A stretch of DNA of 64,000 nt from RGIG4140 sp045532865. Lineage in GTDB: Bacteria; Pseudomonadota; Alphaproteobacteria; CAAHEQ01; UBA3637. Below, piece by piece: positions 31,048-38,139 of the stretch (positions are counted from its first letter, which is position 1; every line of letters starts with the position of its first letter). The stretch lies in contig JAZSGT010000028.1 of assembly GCA_045532865.1 (NCBI GenBank), forward strand, positions 19,409 to 83,408, read 5' to 3'. A program made the position numbers and the translations under genes. The notes below the pieces were generated by a model, which saw nothing but the letters and a program-made list of their open reading frames with translations, had not been told where the DNA came from and ran no database searches.

Positions 31048-32820
31048 ATGAAAGCTGCTGAGTTAAGAAAAAAGTTTATCGATTTTTTTGTTTCAAAAAA
31101 TCATGTGGAGATTAAAAGCGCTCCATTAATTCCTGATAATGATCCAACTGTTCTTTTTACAATGGCTGGGATGCATCCATTGGTTCCGTTTTTGTTGGGC
31201 GCTCCTCATCCAGCTGGGAAGCGTTTGGTTGATTTTCAAAAATGTATCAGAACAGGTGATATTGAAGAGGTGGGTGATAAGGTTCATTTAACTTTTTTTG
31301 AAATGCTTGGTAATTGGTCCATTGGTGATTATTTTAAAAAAGAAGCAATAGAATATAGTTTTGAATTTTTAACAAGCAAAGAATGGCTAGGACTTGATTT
31401 AGATAAATTAGCATTTACTGTTTTTGCAGGGAATGCGCATGCTCCTTTTGATGAAGAGGCTTATAATACATGGCTTTCATTGGGTGTTTCTCCAAACAAA
31501 ATTGCAAAACTGGAAGCAAACTGGTGGGGTCCAGCAGGGGTAACAGGCCCTTGTGGTCCAGATACAGAAATGTTCTATTGGACTGGCTCAGAACCAACAC
31601 CAGAAGTTTTTGATCCAGAAAATCCTCTTTGGGTCGAAATTTGGAATGATGTTTTGATGCAATATAATAAAAATGAAAAAGGCGAGCTTGAAAAGTTAGC
31701 CCATCCAAATGTTGATACTGGTATGGGTTTTGAACGTGTTGTTGCTGTATTAAATGGATTTGACAGTTGTTATGACACAGAACTTTTCGTTCCATTATTT
31801 GAAGCGTTGGATAAATTCCGTGGTATTGAAACGCCTTCTGAACGGACGAGAGAAGAACGCATTATTATTGATCATGCAAGAGCTGCCACGTTTATTATGG
31901 CTGAAGGGATTACTCCAGGGAATAAAGATCAACAATACCAATTGCGCCGTATCGTTCGCAGAATGTTAGGGGAAGGGCATAAATTGAATTTAGCTCCAGG
32001 TTTTGCATTACCTGTTGCTGAAAAAGTGATTGAAATGTATCAAGGATATTATCCAGAACTTGCTAAAAACAAAGAACTTATTTTATCAGCTTTTGAATTG
32101 GAAGAAAAAGATTTTTCAAAAACACTTGTTCGTGGTGTTCAAATGTTTGAAAAAGCTATTCAAGATGAAAAAAATGTTCAAAATGGCGTTTTAAGTGGTT
32201 TGGTTGTTTTTGATTTGGCTCAAACATTTGGGTTCCCAAAAGAAATGGCTGTTATGATGGCTGAAGAAAAAGGTCTTAAAGTGAATTTAAAAGAATTTGA
32301 TGAAGCCTTTAAACACCATCAAGATATTTCTCGTGGGGCATCTGCTCCTTGTGGTTTAGCTGATAAAAAAGAAGAAACAACAGCACTTCATACAGCAACA
32401 CACTTGTTGCACCAAGCACTCAGAACAGTTCTTGGAACTCATGTGGAGCAACGTGGTTCTCACATTACAGCTGAACGGTTGCGTTTTGACTTTTCTCATC
32501 ATGAAAAAGTTTCTCCAGATGATTTGAAAAAAGTTGAAGATCTTGTCAATGAGGTTATTCAAAAAGATATGCCAGTTCTGTGTGAAGAAATGACTCTTGA
32601 TGAGGCTTTACAAAAAGGAGCAATTGGTCTTTTTGCTAATAAGTATGGTGAAAAAGTAACTGTTTACTCTATGGGTGATTTTAGTAAAGAGGTTTGTGCA
32701 GGTCCTCACGTAACAAATACTGGTGTTTTAAAATCATTCCATATCATGAAAGAGGAAAGCTCTAGTAAAGGTGTTCGCCGAATAAAAGCAACGGTAGGAT
32801 TTGTGAAAAACAATGCATAA
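31048..32820 (+). CDS. alaS: Alanyl-tRNA synthetase, short form
   Basis: 590 residues from ATG 31048 (GGAG upstream; the frame is open 28 codons further but overlaps the promoter). The class II core is intact: motif 1 region IKSAPLIPDNDPTVLFTMAGM, TFFEMLGNWSIGDYF, and NVDTGMGFERV. The editing domain has both zinc-type motifs, HTATHLLH and CAGPH. The protein stops right after the editing domain, so the C-terminal oligomerisation/tRNA-binding C-Ala part (about 250-280 residues in ordinary AlaS) is missing. The stop is followed at once by a terminator, so this is a designed end rather than a frameshift. Such truncated AlaS forms are known in some reduced or divergent lineages; in an alphaproteobacterium I find it unusual. 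Confidence 0.93.
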   Translation: MKAAELRKKFIDFFVSKNHVEIKSAPLIPDNDPTVLFTMAGMHPLVPFLLGAPHPAGKRLVDFQKCIRTGDIEEVGDKVHLTFFEMLGNWSIGDYFKKEAIEYSFEFLTSKEWLGLDLDKLAFTVFAGNAHAPFDEEAYNTWLSLGVSPNKIAKLEANWWGPAGVTGPCGPDTEMFYWTGSEPTPEVFDPENPLWVEIWNDVLMQYNKNEKGELEKLAHPNVDTGMGFERVVAVLNGFDSCYDTELFVPLFEALDKFRGIETPSERTREERIIIDHARAATFIMAEGITPGNKDQQYQLRRIVRRMLGEGHKLNLAPGFALPVAEKVIEMYQGYYPELAKNKELILSAFELEEKDFSKTLVRGVQMFEKAIQDEKNVQNGVLSGLVVFDLAQTFGFPKEMAVMMAEEKGLKVNLKEFDEAFKHHQDISRGASAPCGLADKKEETTALHTATHLLHQALRTVLGTHVEQRGSHITAERLRFDFSHHEKVSPDDLKKVEDLVNEVIQKDMPVLCEEMTLDEALQKGAIGLFANKYGEKVTVYSMGDFSKEVCAGPHVTNTGVLKSFHIMKEESSSKGVRRIKATVGFVKNNA

Positions 32821-32825
32821 AATCA

Positions 32826-32853
32826 AAATGGCGAATGGAAGCATTCGCCATTT
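32826..32853 (+). terminator. Terminator after alaS
   Basis: Hairpin AAATGGCGAATG-GAAG-CATTCGCCATTT plus a T-run, located 15 bases before the next ATG; the ADP-ribosylglycohydrolase gene may receive only read-through. Confidence 0.88.
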
Positions 32854-32867
32854 TTTGTTGAGGGAAA

Positions 32868-33653
32868 ATGTTTGGTGCAATTATAGGAGATGTTATTGGT
32901 TCTTCTTATGAATTTCATAATGTGAAAACAAAAGATTTTAAGTTGTTTACTGAAAATTCATGTTTCACAGATGATACAATTTTAACATGTGCTACAGCTG
33001 AATGGTTGCTAACTGGACAGCCTGCTGAAGTGATTTTAAAAAAATGGGGAAATAAATATAAAAACAGGTATTATGAGAATGGTCAAATTCCTCCTTTTGG
33101 GAAAGGATTTTCAAATTGGCTTGAAACAGGTGTTCCTTATGGGGCTAAAACAAATGGATGTGTGATGAGAATAAGCCCCGTTGGGTTGATGGAAAAGGAT
33201 TTGAATATTGCATTAAAAAAAGCGCATTATTTTACAAATTTGACGCATAATCATCCAGAAAGTTTAAAATACGTTTCTATGTATATTGAAACGATGTTTT
33301 TACTGAAGAAAAATGTGCATCCTAATCAAATTAAAAAATATCTTTCTTCAAAATATGAATGTGATTTGTCAAAGTCAATTGATGATATAAGGCCATCTTA
33401 TAACAAATTTTATGTTTCCTGCAAAAACTCAGTTCCACAAGCCATTGTGGCTGGATTAGATGCTACTTCATATGAAGATGCTATTCGAAGTGCTGTTTCA
33501 TTAGGGGGAGATAGTGATACGTTGGCGTGTATGGCTGGGGGTATTGCAGAATTGAGGTTTTCAATCCCTCAAAAATTGCAAAAAAAGACGTTGACATATT
33601 TGGACCCTGTCATGAGAAAATTGATTTTTGATTTTTATCAAAAGAAAAGATAG
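32868..33653 (+). CDS. ADP-ribosylglycohydrolase family protein
   Basis: 261 residues, all-helical ADP-ribosyl hydrolase (DraG) type. The metal-binding motifs are present: MFGAIIGDVIGSSYEF at the N-terminus, CFTDDTILT (the paired Asp of the Mg site) and GGDSDTLACMAGGIAE near the end. The family removes ADP-ribose from protein arginines or from small molecules. Ribosome site GAGGGAAA. No partner ADP-ribosyltransferase is recognisable next to it, although the following gene encodes an unassigned metalloprotease-like protein. Role: reversal of ADP-ribosylation, target unknown. Confidence 0.88.
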   Translation: MFGAIIGDVIGSSYEFHNVKTKDFKLFTENSCFTDDTILTCATAEWLLTGQPAEVILKKWGNKYKNRYYENGQIPPFGKGFSNWLETGVPYGAKTNGCVMRISPVGLMEKDLNIALKKAHYFTNLTHNHPESLKYVSMYIETMFLLKKNVHPNQIKKYLSSKYECDLSKSIDDIRPSYNKFYVSCKNSVPQAIVAGLDATSYEDAIRSAVSLGGDSDTLACMAGGIAELRFSIPQKLQKKTLTYLDPVMRKLIFDFYQKKR

Positions 33654-33662
33654 TGATTTAAT

Positions 33663-33691
33663 TTGTTAAAAAAGAGTTTTTATGGTAAAAT
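33663..33691 (+). promoter_or_regulatory. Promoter of the HExxH gene
   Basis: TTGTTA (33663-33668), 17-base spacer, TAAAAT (33686-33691). Confidence 0.55.
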
Positions 33692-33729
33692 AAAAATATG
33701 TGATACAAAAGAAAATAGGGGAATGGTCT

Positions 33730-35301
33730 ATGGCTGATAATAAAATGCTTTCACTTCAAGAAAAAAGAAAATTAGCAAGTTGTTTTGATTTAAGCTTATT
33801 ATCTCAAGATGATAGAGAATTTTTTTATTCCATATTATATAATCATTTAGATGAATTCCCTATTTTAACCATGCTTGCAAAAGATGTGATGAATGGTTCA
33901 AATAAAAAAATATTTATTAATGTGAAAAAGTTAGATTCTAACATAAATGGGTATCAAGGCAATGGTGAAATTTGTTTTTCAACGCAATTATGGCATTCTT
34001 GTAAACAAAAAAAAGATACAAAAAGAGCGGCTTCTACATTTTGGCATGAGATTATGCATGCAATTCAGCAAGATAAGTTGACTTATTCCTATTCAAAAAG
34101 AGGATATATGGTGTATCGTCAATTTATTGAAGCTGAAGCAATGAGTTATTCTAATTTGATGGTGCCTAGGTGCGAATTTGAAGATGAACTTTATAAATCA
34201 ATTTTAAAAGATTCACCATCTAAGTTTGAGGCTCAAAAAAGATATATTGCTGTTTCTACAAGATTACGTTTAAATGCTGATAGAGAACTGGCAAAATTTG
34301 ATGCTCAAAATATTATGGGAAAATATTTTTCAGAATCAAAATGGGAAGATTCTGAAAAATATACAATCAAAGGTTGGCGTGATTTTTATTATAAATATCA
34401 CCAAGATTATGCTAAAAATATATGGGAAACAAAAGGAAGCTATGATAACAAATTAATTTCAGAAAGTGAAAAATATTTTGAAGACAGATATGGTATTAAA
34501 ATTTCTGCAAAAGCAGCTATTTCTGAAGATGTTATTAATAATTATGGCTTATCAACTGGAATATTAAATACACGTATTATAAAGTTAAATGATGCAGAAG
34601 TTTTTGAAATTTCTAAATGGCGAGAACTGTCAGATAGACATGGTAATAAAGCATATACATTGGATATGCCAAATATGGATCCATCTTATATTAATGATGT
34701 GTATGGGCATATTCTTGCAAATGGAATTCATGTTAAAAAGACGTATGCAATCCATAGAGATGGGTTTTCATCAAGATTACTTCAGATTGTAAATACACCT
34801 GAAAATATTAAAAAGTTTATTGAAAAATGTGAGACATCAAAACAACCAAAAGTAAGAGAAGATATTTGGCCTAAACCAGATGAAAGAAAATGTGGCTATG
34901 GTAAGCAAATTTTTAATAATGCTATTATTGCTATTGATGTTGAAAATCCTCCCATTTTTCAAGTTGGAAAATACAAGAATATTAGTGTTGATTTTAATGA
35001 GTTCCTTTCCCCTAAAAATAAAAAGTTTTTAAAAGAAGGTGGTTTGATTTTTGTTGGTAAGCATCCAGATTCGTTAGCGATTGATCTTCCAAAAGAGGTG
35101 ATGGATAAGGCTTGTAAATATTGTGCTTTTAAAGAAAGTGATCCAACTGTATCTCGATTGCAAGGATACTTGTTTGTTGATAGGGAAGGGTTTCTTTGTT
35201 ACAAAGAGTGCTCAACAAATGGTTCGTTTGTTCAACGGGGTAATCCAAATAGATTAAACCAATGTAAAAATCGAGAGCAATATTCTATGTCAACAAGATA
35301 A
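33730..35301 (+). CDS. Putative zinc metallopeptidase-like protein
   Basis: 523 residues from ATG 33730 (AGGGGAA upstream; a GTG ten codons earlier lacks a ribosome site). Near residue 110 is FWHEIMHAIQQ, an HExxH zinc motif, followed after about 30 residues by FIEAEAMSYS, whose Glu could be the third ligand, as in gluzincins. This resembles the DUF6782-type putative metallopeptidases. No signal peptide, so cytoplasmic or exported by another route. The 300-residue C-terminal part is of unknown fold, with a cysteine pair (KYCAFK ... YKECS). Neighbouring ADP-ribosylglycohydrolase may be a coincidence. It could be an effector-like or phage-derived protein; I cannot decide. Confidence 0.55.
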   Translation: MADNKMLSLQEKRKLASCFDLSLLSQDDREFFYSILYNHLDEFPILTMLAKDVMNGSNKKIFINVKKLDSNINGYQGNGEICFSTQLWHSCKQKKDTKRAASTFWHEIMHAIQQDKLTYSYSKRGYMVYRQFIEAEAMSYSNLMVPRCEFEDELYKSILKDSPSKFEAQKRYIAVSTRLRLNADRELAKFDAQNIMGKYFSESKWEDSEKYTIKGWRDFYYKYHQDYAKNIWETKGSYDNKLISESEKYFEDRYGIKISAKAAISEDVINNYGLSTGILNTRIIKLNDAEVFEISKWRELSDRHGNKAYTLDMPNMDPSYINDVYGHILANGIHVKKTYAIHRDGFSSRLLQIVNTPENIKKFIEKCETSKQPKVREDIWPKPDERKCGYGKQIFNNAIIAIDVENPPIFQVGKYKNISVDFNEFLSPKNKKFLKEGGLIFVGKHPDSLAIDLPKEVMDKACKYCAFKESDPTVSRLQGYLFVDREGFLCYKECSTNGSFVQRGNPNRLNQCKNREQYSMSTR

Positions 35302-35339
35302 AAGCGAATGTTTTTTAAATCTGATAGATAAAAATCATC

Positions 35340-35368
35340 TTGTTTTTTTTGTGATATTTTGATATGAT
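35340..35368 (+). promoter_or_regulatory. Promoter of metG
   Basis: TTGTTT (35340-35345), 17-base spacer, TATGAT (35363-35368). Confidence 0.6.
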
Positions 35369-35397
35369 TATCCCAATTTAGTGAAAGGGATTTTAAA

Positions 35398-36918
35398 ATG
35401 AAAAAATATATCACAACACCTATTTATTATACAAATGGTGCTCCTCATATTGGGCATGCTTATACAACAATTTTAGCCGATGTATTCAAAAAATTTGAAC
35501 AAATGAAAGGAAATGATGTTTTCTTTTCAACAGGGACGGACGAACATGGTCAAAAAAACCAACACTCTTGTGAGGCTTCTGGTTTATCTCCAGATGAATT
35601 TTTGACACGCCAAAGTCAGTTGTTCAGAGATTTGTTTGACAGAATGGGTATTGATTATGACTATTTTGTTAGAACAACTTCTGAAGACCATAAAAAAGTT
35701 GTTCGTAGAGTATTGCAAGATTTATTTGATCGTGGTTTGATTATCAAAAAATCATATGAAGGTTTATATTGTGAAGGGTGTGAACAATTTAAAAAGAAAT
35801 GTGATTTAACAGAAGAAGGGTTATGTCCTGATCATTTGAAAGCTCCAAAAGTTATTTCTGAAGAAAATTACTTTTTCCGTTTAGAACCATATCGCCAATG
35901 GTTAAAAGAATATATTGCTTTAAATCCTGATTGGATTACGCCAACAAATTATGCAAAAGAAGTTTTGGGAATGCTTGAAGAACCTTTGGATGATTTGTGT
36001 ATTTCTCGTCCAAAAGACAGAGTTTGGTTGGGTATTGAATTGCCTTTTGATGCAGATTTTGTTACATATATTTGGTTTGATGCATTGATTAACTATATTT
36101 CAACATTAAAATTTGGTGAAAATGAAGATTTTGCATCCTATTGGAAAAATTCATATCATTTACTTGCAAAAGATATTTTGAAACCACACTGCATTTATTG
36201 GCCAATCATGTTAAAAGCAATTGGTATTGATCCTGTCAGTCGTTGTATTGTTCATGGATATTGGATTGGTGAAGGCGGTGTTAAAATGTCCAAATCATTG
36301 GGTAACGTTGTTGATCCAAATGAAGTGATTGATATTATGGGTGTTGAACCTTTACGATTCTATTTAATCAACAACATGAGTTTAAGCAATGATTCGCCAA
36401 TTAGTATTGCACTTTTAAGACAAGGCTATAAATTGTTGGCAAACAATTTAGGTAACTTGCAAATGCGTGTTCTAAAAATGGTTGATAAGAATTTGGAAGG
36501 CGCTATTCCTTCTGATGTTGCTTTGTTACCTGAGGATGAAAAAGTTTTAACAGACATTTCAGCTGAATTTAATGCTGTGTATAAGAAAGATAGTTCTCTT
36601 GAAACAGCTGTTGAATTAGCAAGTAAAATTATGTCAGCTTGTAATCAGGTGAATGCTTATTTCGCTGCAAATGAACCTTGGATATTGGCAAAAAATCCAG
36701 AAAAAATGGAGCGCTTTAAACAAGTTGTTTACACAACTTTGGATGCATTGAGATTGATTGCAACAGCTTTATATCCTCTGATGCCAAACACAAGCAAATC
36801 TATTCTTGAAACATTGGATGTTAAAGAGGATAAAGTTGAAGCTTTGTTTGAAGCAAAAGCTTTGGATGAAGGAAAAATTACAGTTCCAAGTCCATTGTTC
36901 CCATTCTTGCCTGAATAG
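35398..36918 (+). CDS. metG: Methionyl-tRNA synthetase
   Basis: 506 residues, class I synthetase. Signature HIGH motif in YTNGAPHIGHAYTT, the KMSKS loop in GVKMSKSLGNVVDP and a zinc knuckle (CEGCEQFKKKC ... CPDH) between them. The anticodon-binding helical domain follows (MSACNQVNAYFAANEPW). There is no C-terminal EMAP/Trbp111-like extension, which is normal for the short MetG class found in many Alphaproteobacteria. It charges both initiator and elongator tRNA-Met. Ribosome site AAAGGGA. Independent promoter; the gene to the right is decayed. Confidence 0.96.
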   Translation: MKKYITTPIYYTNGAPHIGHAYTTILADVFKKFEQMKGNDVFFSTGTDEHGQKNQHSCEASGLSPDEFLTRQSQLFRDLFDRMGIDYDYFVRTTSEDHKKVVRRVLQDLFDRGLIIKKSYEGLYCEGCEQFKKKCDLTEEGLCPDHLKAPKVISEENYFFRLEPYRQWLKEYIALNPDWITPTNYAKEVLGMLEEPLDDLCISRPKDRVWLGIELPFDADFVTYIWFDALINYISTLKFGENEDFASYWKNSYHLLAKDILKPHCIYWPIMLKAIGIDPVSRCIVHGYWIGEGGVKMSKSLGNVVDPNEVIDIMGVEPLRFYLINNMSLSNDSPISIALLRQGYKLLANNLGNLQMRVLKMVDKNLEGAIPSDVALLPEDEKVLTDISAEFNAVYKKDSSLETAVELASKIMSACNQVNAYFAANEPWILAKNPEKMERFKQVVYTTLDALRLIATALYPLMPNTSKSILETLDVKEDKVEALFEAKALDEGKITVPSPLFPFLPE

Positions 36919-36926
36919 AAGTTGTG

Positions 36927-37199
36927 ATGAAGATTGATTGTGGCAAAAGATATGCAATGCAGGCATTGATTAAAACGCACAAAGTTTTTGTTCAAAAAGG
37001 TATTAAATCAGAGGGTGATTATTCTTGTGTCAAAGTTGATTTTTCAAATGTAACTTCTGAAACGGCAAAAGCATTTAAACGTTGTTATAGAAAAAAATTG
37101 TTGAAAGAATTTGTAAAAAAAAGTTGCCATGACCAGCAGTTATTACGGCTTGTATTTCACCATTTGCATTGCTTTGGGTTGCAGGATGTGTGGATTTAG
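36927..37199 (+). CDS. Doubtful small ORF after metG
   Basis: 90 codons directly after metG without a ribosome site. The first 65 residues are Lys-rich with several cysteines and could be a genuine small protein; the last 25 overlap, in another frame, a sequence that looks like the start of a lipoprotein. I recognise no family. It may be the remains of a gene in a decaying patch. Confidence 0.3.
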   Translation: MKIDCGKRYAMQALIKTHKVFVQKGIKSEGDYSCVKVDFSNVTSETAKAFKRCYRKKLLKEFVKKSCHDQQLLRLVFHHLHCFGLQDVWI

Positions 37200-37309
37200 T
37201 GGATAATAAACCACAAAAAGATGCTTCTTATCAGATAAAGGTTGAAAAAATTAATTCACAGAATAAATCTATACCTCCTATTCATTATATAAATCGTGAG
37301 AAAAATTAA
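37129..37309 (+). pseudogene. Frameshifted small lipoprotein gene
   Basis: From 37133 an uninterrupted frame reads PAVITACISPFALLWVAGC (lipobox VAGC), followed by about 38 polar residues ending INREKN and a TAA at 37307-37309. It looks like a short lipoprotein of which only the initiation region is broken: the ATG at 37129 is one frame off and forms TGA with the next base. Adding or losing bases after ATG would restore a normal signal peptide. A terminator follows, as after a real gene. Could be a recent mutation or a sequence error. Confidence 0.45.
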
Positions 37310-37322
37310 ACTTTAAAAAATG

Positions 37323-37358
37323 AGACGGTTAATCTTAAAAAGATTGCCGTCTTTTTTT
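37323..37358 (+). terminator. Terminator
   Basis: Arms GACGGTTAATC and GATTGCCGTC (one internal irregularity) followed by seven T. Confidence 0.7.
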
Positions 37359-37385
37359 GTGGTGGATTTTAATATAATTTTAAAA

Positions 37386-37414
37386 TTGACTTTCATTTTG
37401 ATAAAGCATATAAT
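37386..37414 (+). promoter_or_regulatory. Near-consensus promoter at 37.4 kb
   Basis: TTGACT (37386-37391), 17-base spacer, perfect TATAAT (37409-37414): one of the best promoter matches in the window, yet it serves a gene that appears frameshifted. Confidence 0.8.
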
Positions 37415-37444
37415 CGTATGCATATAAAAATAAAGGAGTTGCTT

Positions 37445-37753
37445 ATGTTTTTATCAAGATTAAAGTCTTTTTTTGTCCCCGATACAACAGATTTATTGCT
37501 TAAGAATGAAAATATTTATGTTGATAAAACATTCTTTAATCGGTGTTTAAAAGGGAAATATCTTTTGAATATGAAATATAGAAAAGTAAAAGTTGGTTTA
37601 TTAAAACGCCAAATTGATAAAAAGATTTATGATTTAACAGAAAATGACTTGTATAAGTATCTTCAAAATCGTGAAAAAGAGGGAAAAATGAGTTCTTCTT
37701 TTGAACAGTTGATTGAAAATATTGAAAAAATGGATTCGATACAAAAAGTGTAA
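37445..37753 (+). CDS. Unknown 102-residue protein, probably interrupted
   Basis: Starts at ATG 37445 behind AAAGGAG. Mostly basic and helical, with KYRKVKVGLLKRQIDKK in the middle and a Glu/Met-rich end. The frame stops at 37753 right after a run of five A. One extra A there would join it to a further 55 codons ending at 37917 (see next entry), giving a protein of about 157 residues before the terminator. I do not recognise a family. It has an excellent promoter and ribosome site, so it was or is expressed. Confidence 0.5.
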   Translation: MFLSRLKSFFVPDTTDLLLKNENIYVDKTFFNRCLKGKYLLNMKYRKVKVGLLKRQIDKKIYDLTENDLYKYLQNREKEGKMSSSFEQLIENIEKMDSIQKV

Positions 37754-37917
37754 TTATTTGTAAATATCGCTCAAATCTAATTAAAGATGGTCAACACAGA
37801 GCAATTTATTTGTTGTGGAAATATGGTCCAGATTATGAGGTTGATACAATCCATATTCGTGTAAAGAAAAGTTTATTAAGATTTCAATTGTTTCCTTGGT
37901 TGAAAAAGAAATTTTAA
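37754..37917 (+). pseudogene. Displaced 3' part of the 37.4-kb gene
   Basis: In the frame shifted by one base from the preceding gene an open stretch continues to TAA 37915-37917, encoding IYLLWKYGPDYEVDTIHIRV and a basic end FPWLKKKF. It has no start codon or ribosome site of its own and is followed directly by a terminator. Best explained as the second half of the preceding gene after a slip in the A-run at about 37745-37749; programmed frameshifting is a less likely alternative. Confidence 0.45.
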
Positions 37918-37944
37918 AAAAGAGAGGGTTTCCTCTCTTTTTTC
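37916..37944 (+). terminator. Terminator of the 37.4-kb gene
   Basis: Hairpin AAAAGAGAGG-GTTT-CCTCTCTTTT plus T-run. Confidence 0.88.
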
Positions 37945-37973
37945 TTGACTTAAATAACTAGTGATATTATTTT
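37945..37973 (+). promoter_or_regulatory. Promoter of the trpL-trpB unit
   Basis: TTGACT (37945-37950), 17-base spacer, TATTTT (37968-37973), then seven bases to the trpL ATG, with no ribosome site in between. Confidence 0.65.
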
Positions 37974-37980
37974 GCAACTT

Positions 37981-38049
37981 ATGAAGTATATAAAATTATT
38001 TGATTTTTCTTGTGTTTTTAAAAGCGTATATGCATTTTGGTGGTGCTAA
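37981..38049 (+). CDS. trpL: trp leader peptide
   Basis: A 22-residue peptide that starts MKYIKLF and ends AFWWC with two adjacent Trp codons (38038-38043) just before the stop, about 90 bases upstream of trpB. Tandem Trp codons at the end of a tiny ORF ahead of a trp gene are the hallmark of tryptophan attenuation. Right at the stop the RNA can form GGTGC-TAAC-GCACC, which would be disrupted or favoured according to ribosome position; a later weak hairpin (AACC...GGTT, 38075-38092, then T-rich) may be the terminator. The ATG lies seven bases after the -10, so a leaderless start is predicted, as known for the rhizobial trp leader. Confidence 0.78.
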   Translation: MKYIKLFDFSCVFKSVYAFWWC

Positions 38050-38139
38050 CGCACCTGTTTATATATGATAGATTAACCATCTTAAAACGGTTCTTTATTT
38101 AATAAAAAAATCAAACATTATGAATATAAAAAAGGAAAA
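38050..38139 (+). promoter_or_regulatory. trp attenuator region
   Basis: Between the leader stop and trpB lie GGTGC-TAAC-GCACC (38040-38054, overlapping the Trp codons) and a weak AACC...GGTT stem followed by a T/A-rich stretch. The terminator arm is poorer than that of the leu attenuator, so the mechanism beyond the leader peptide is uncertain. Confidence 0.45.

Noticed and set aside
38026..38070. Alternative leader ORF (MHFGGANAPVYI) before trpB
   Set aside because: It overlaps trpL in another frame and has no Trp codon; the frame with tandem Trp codons fits attenuation far better.
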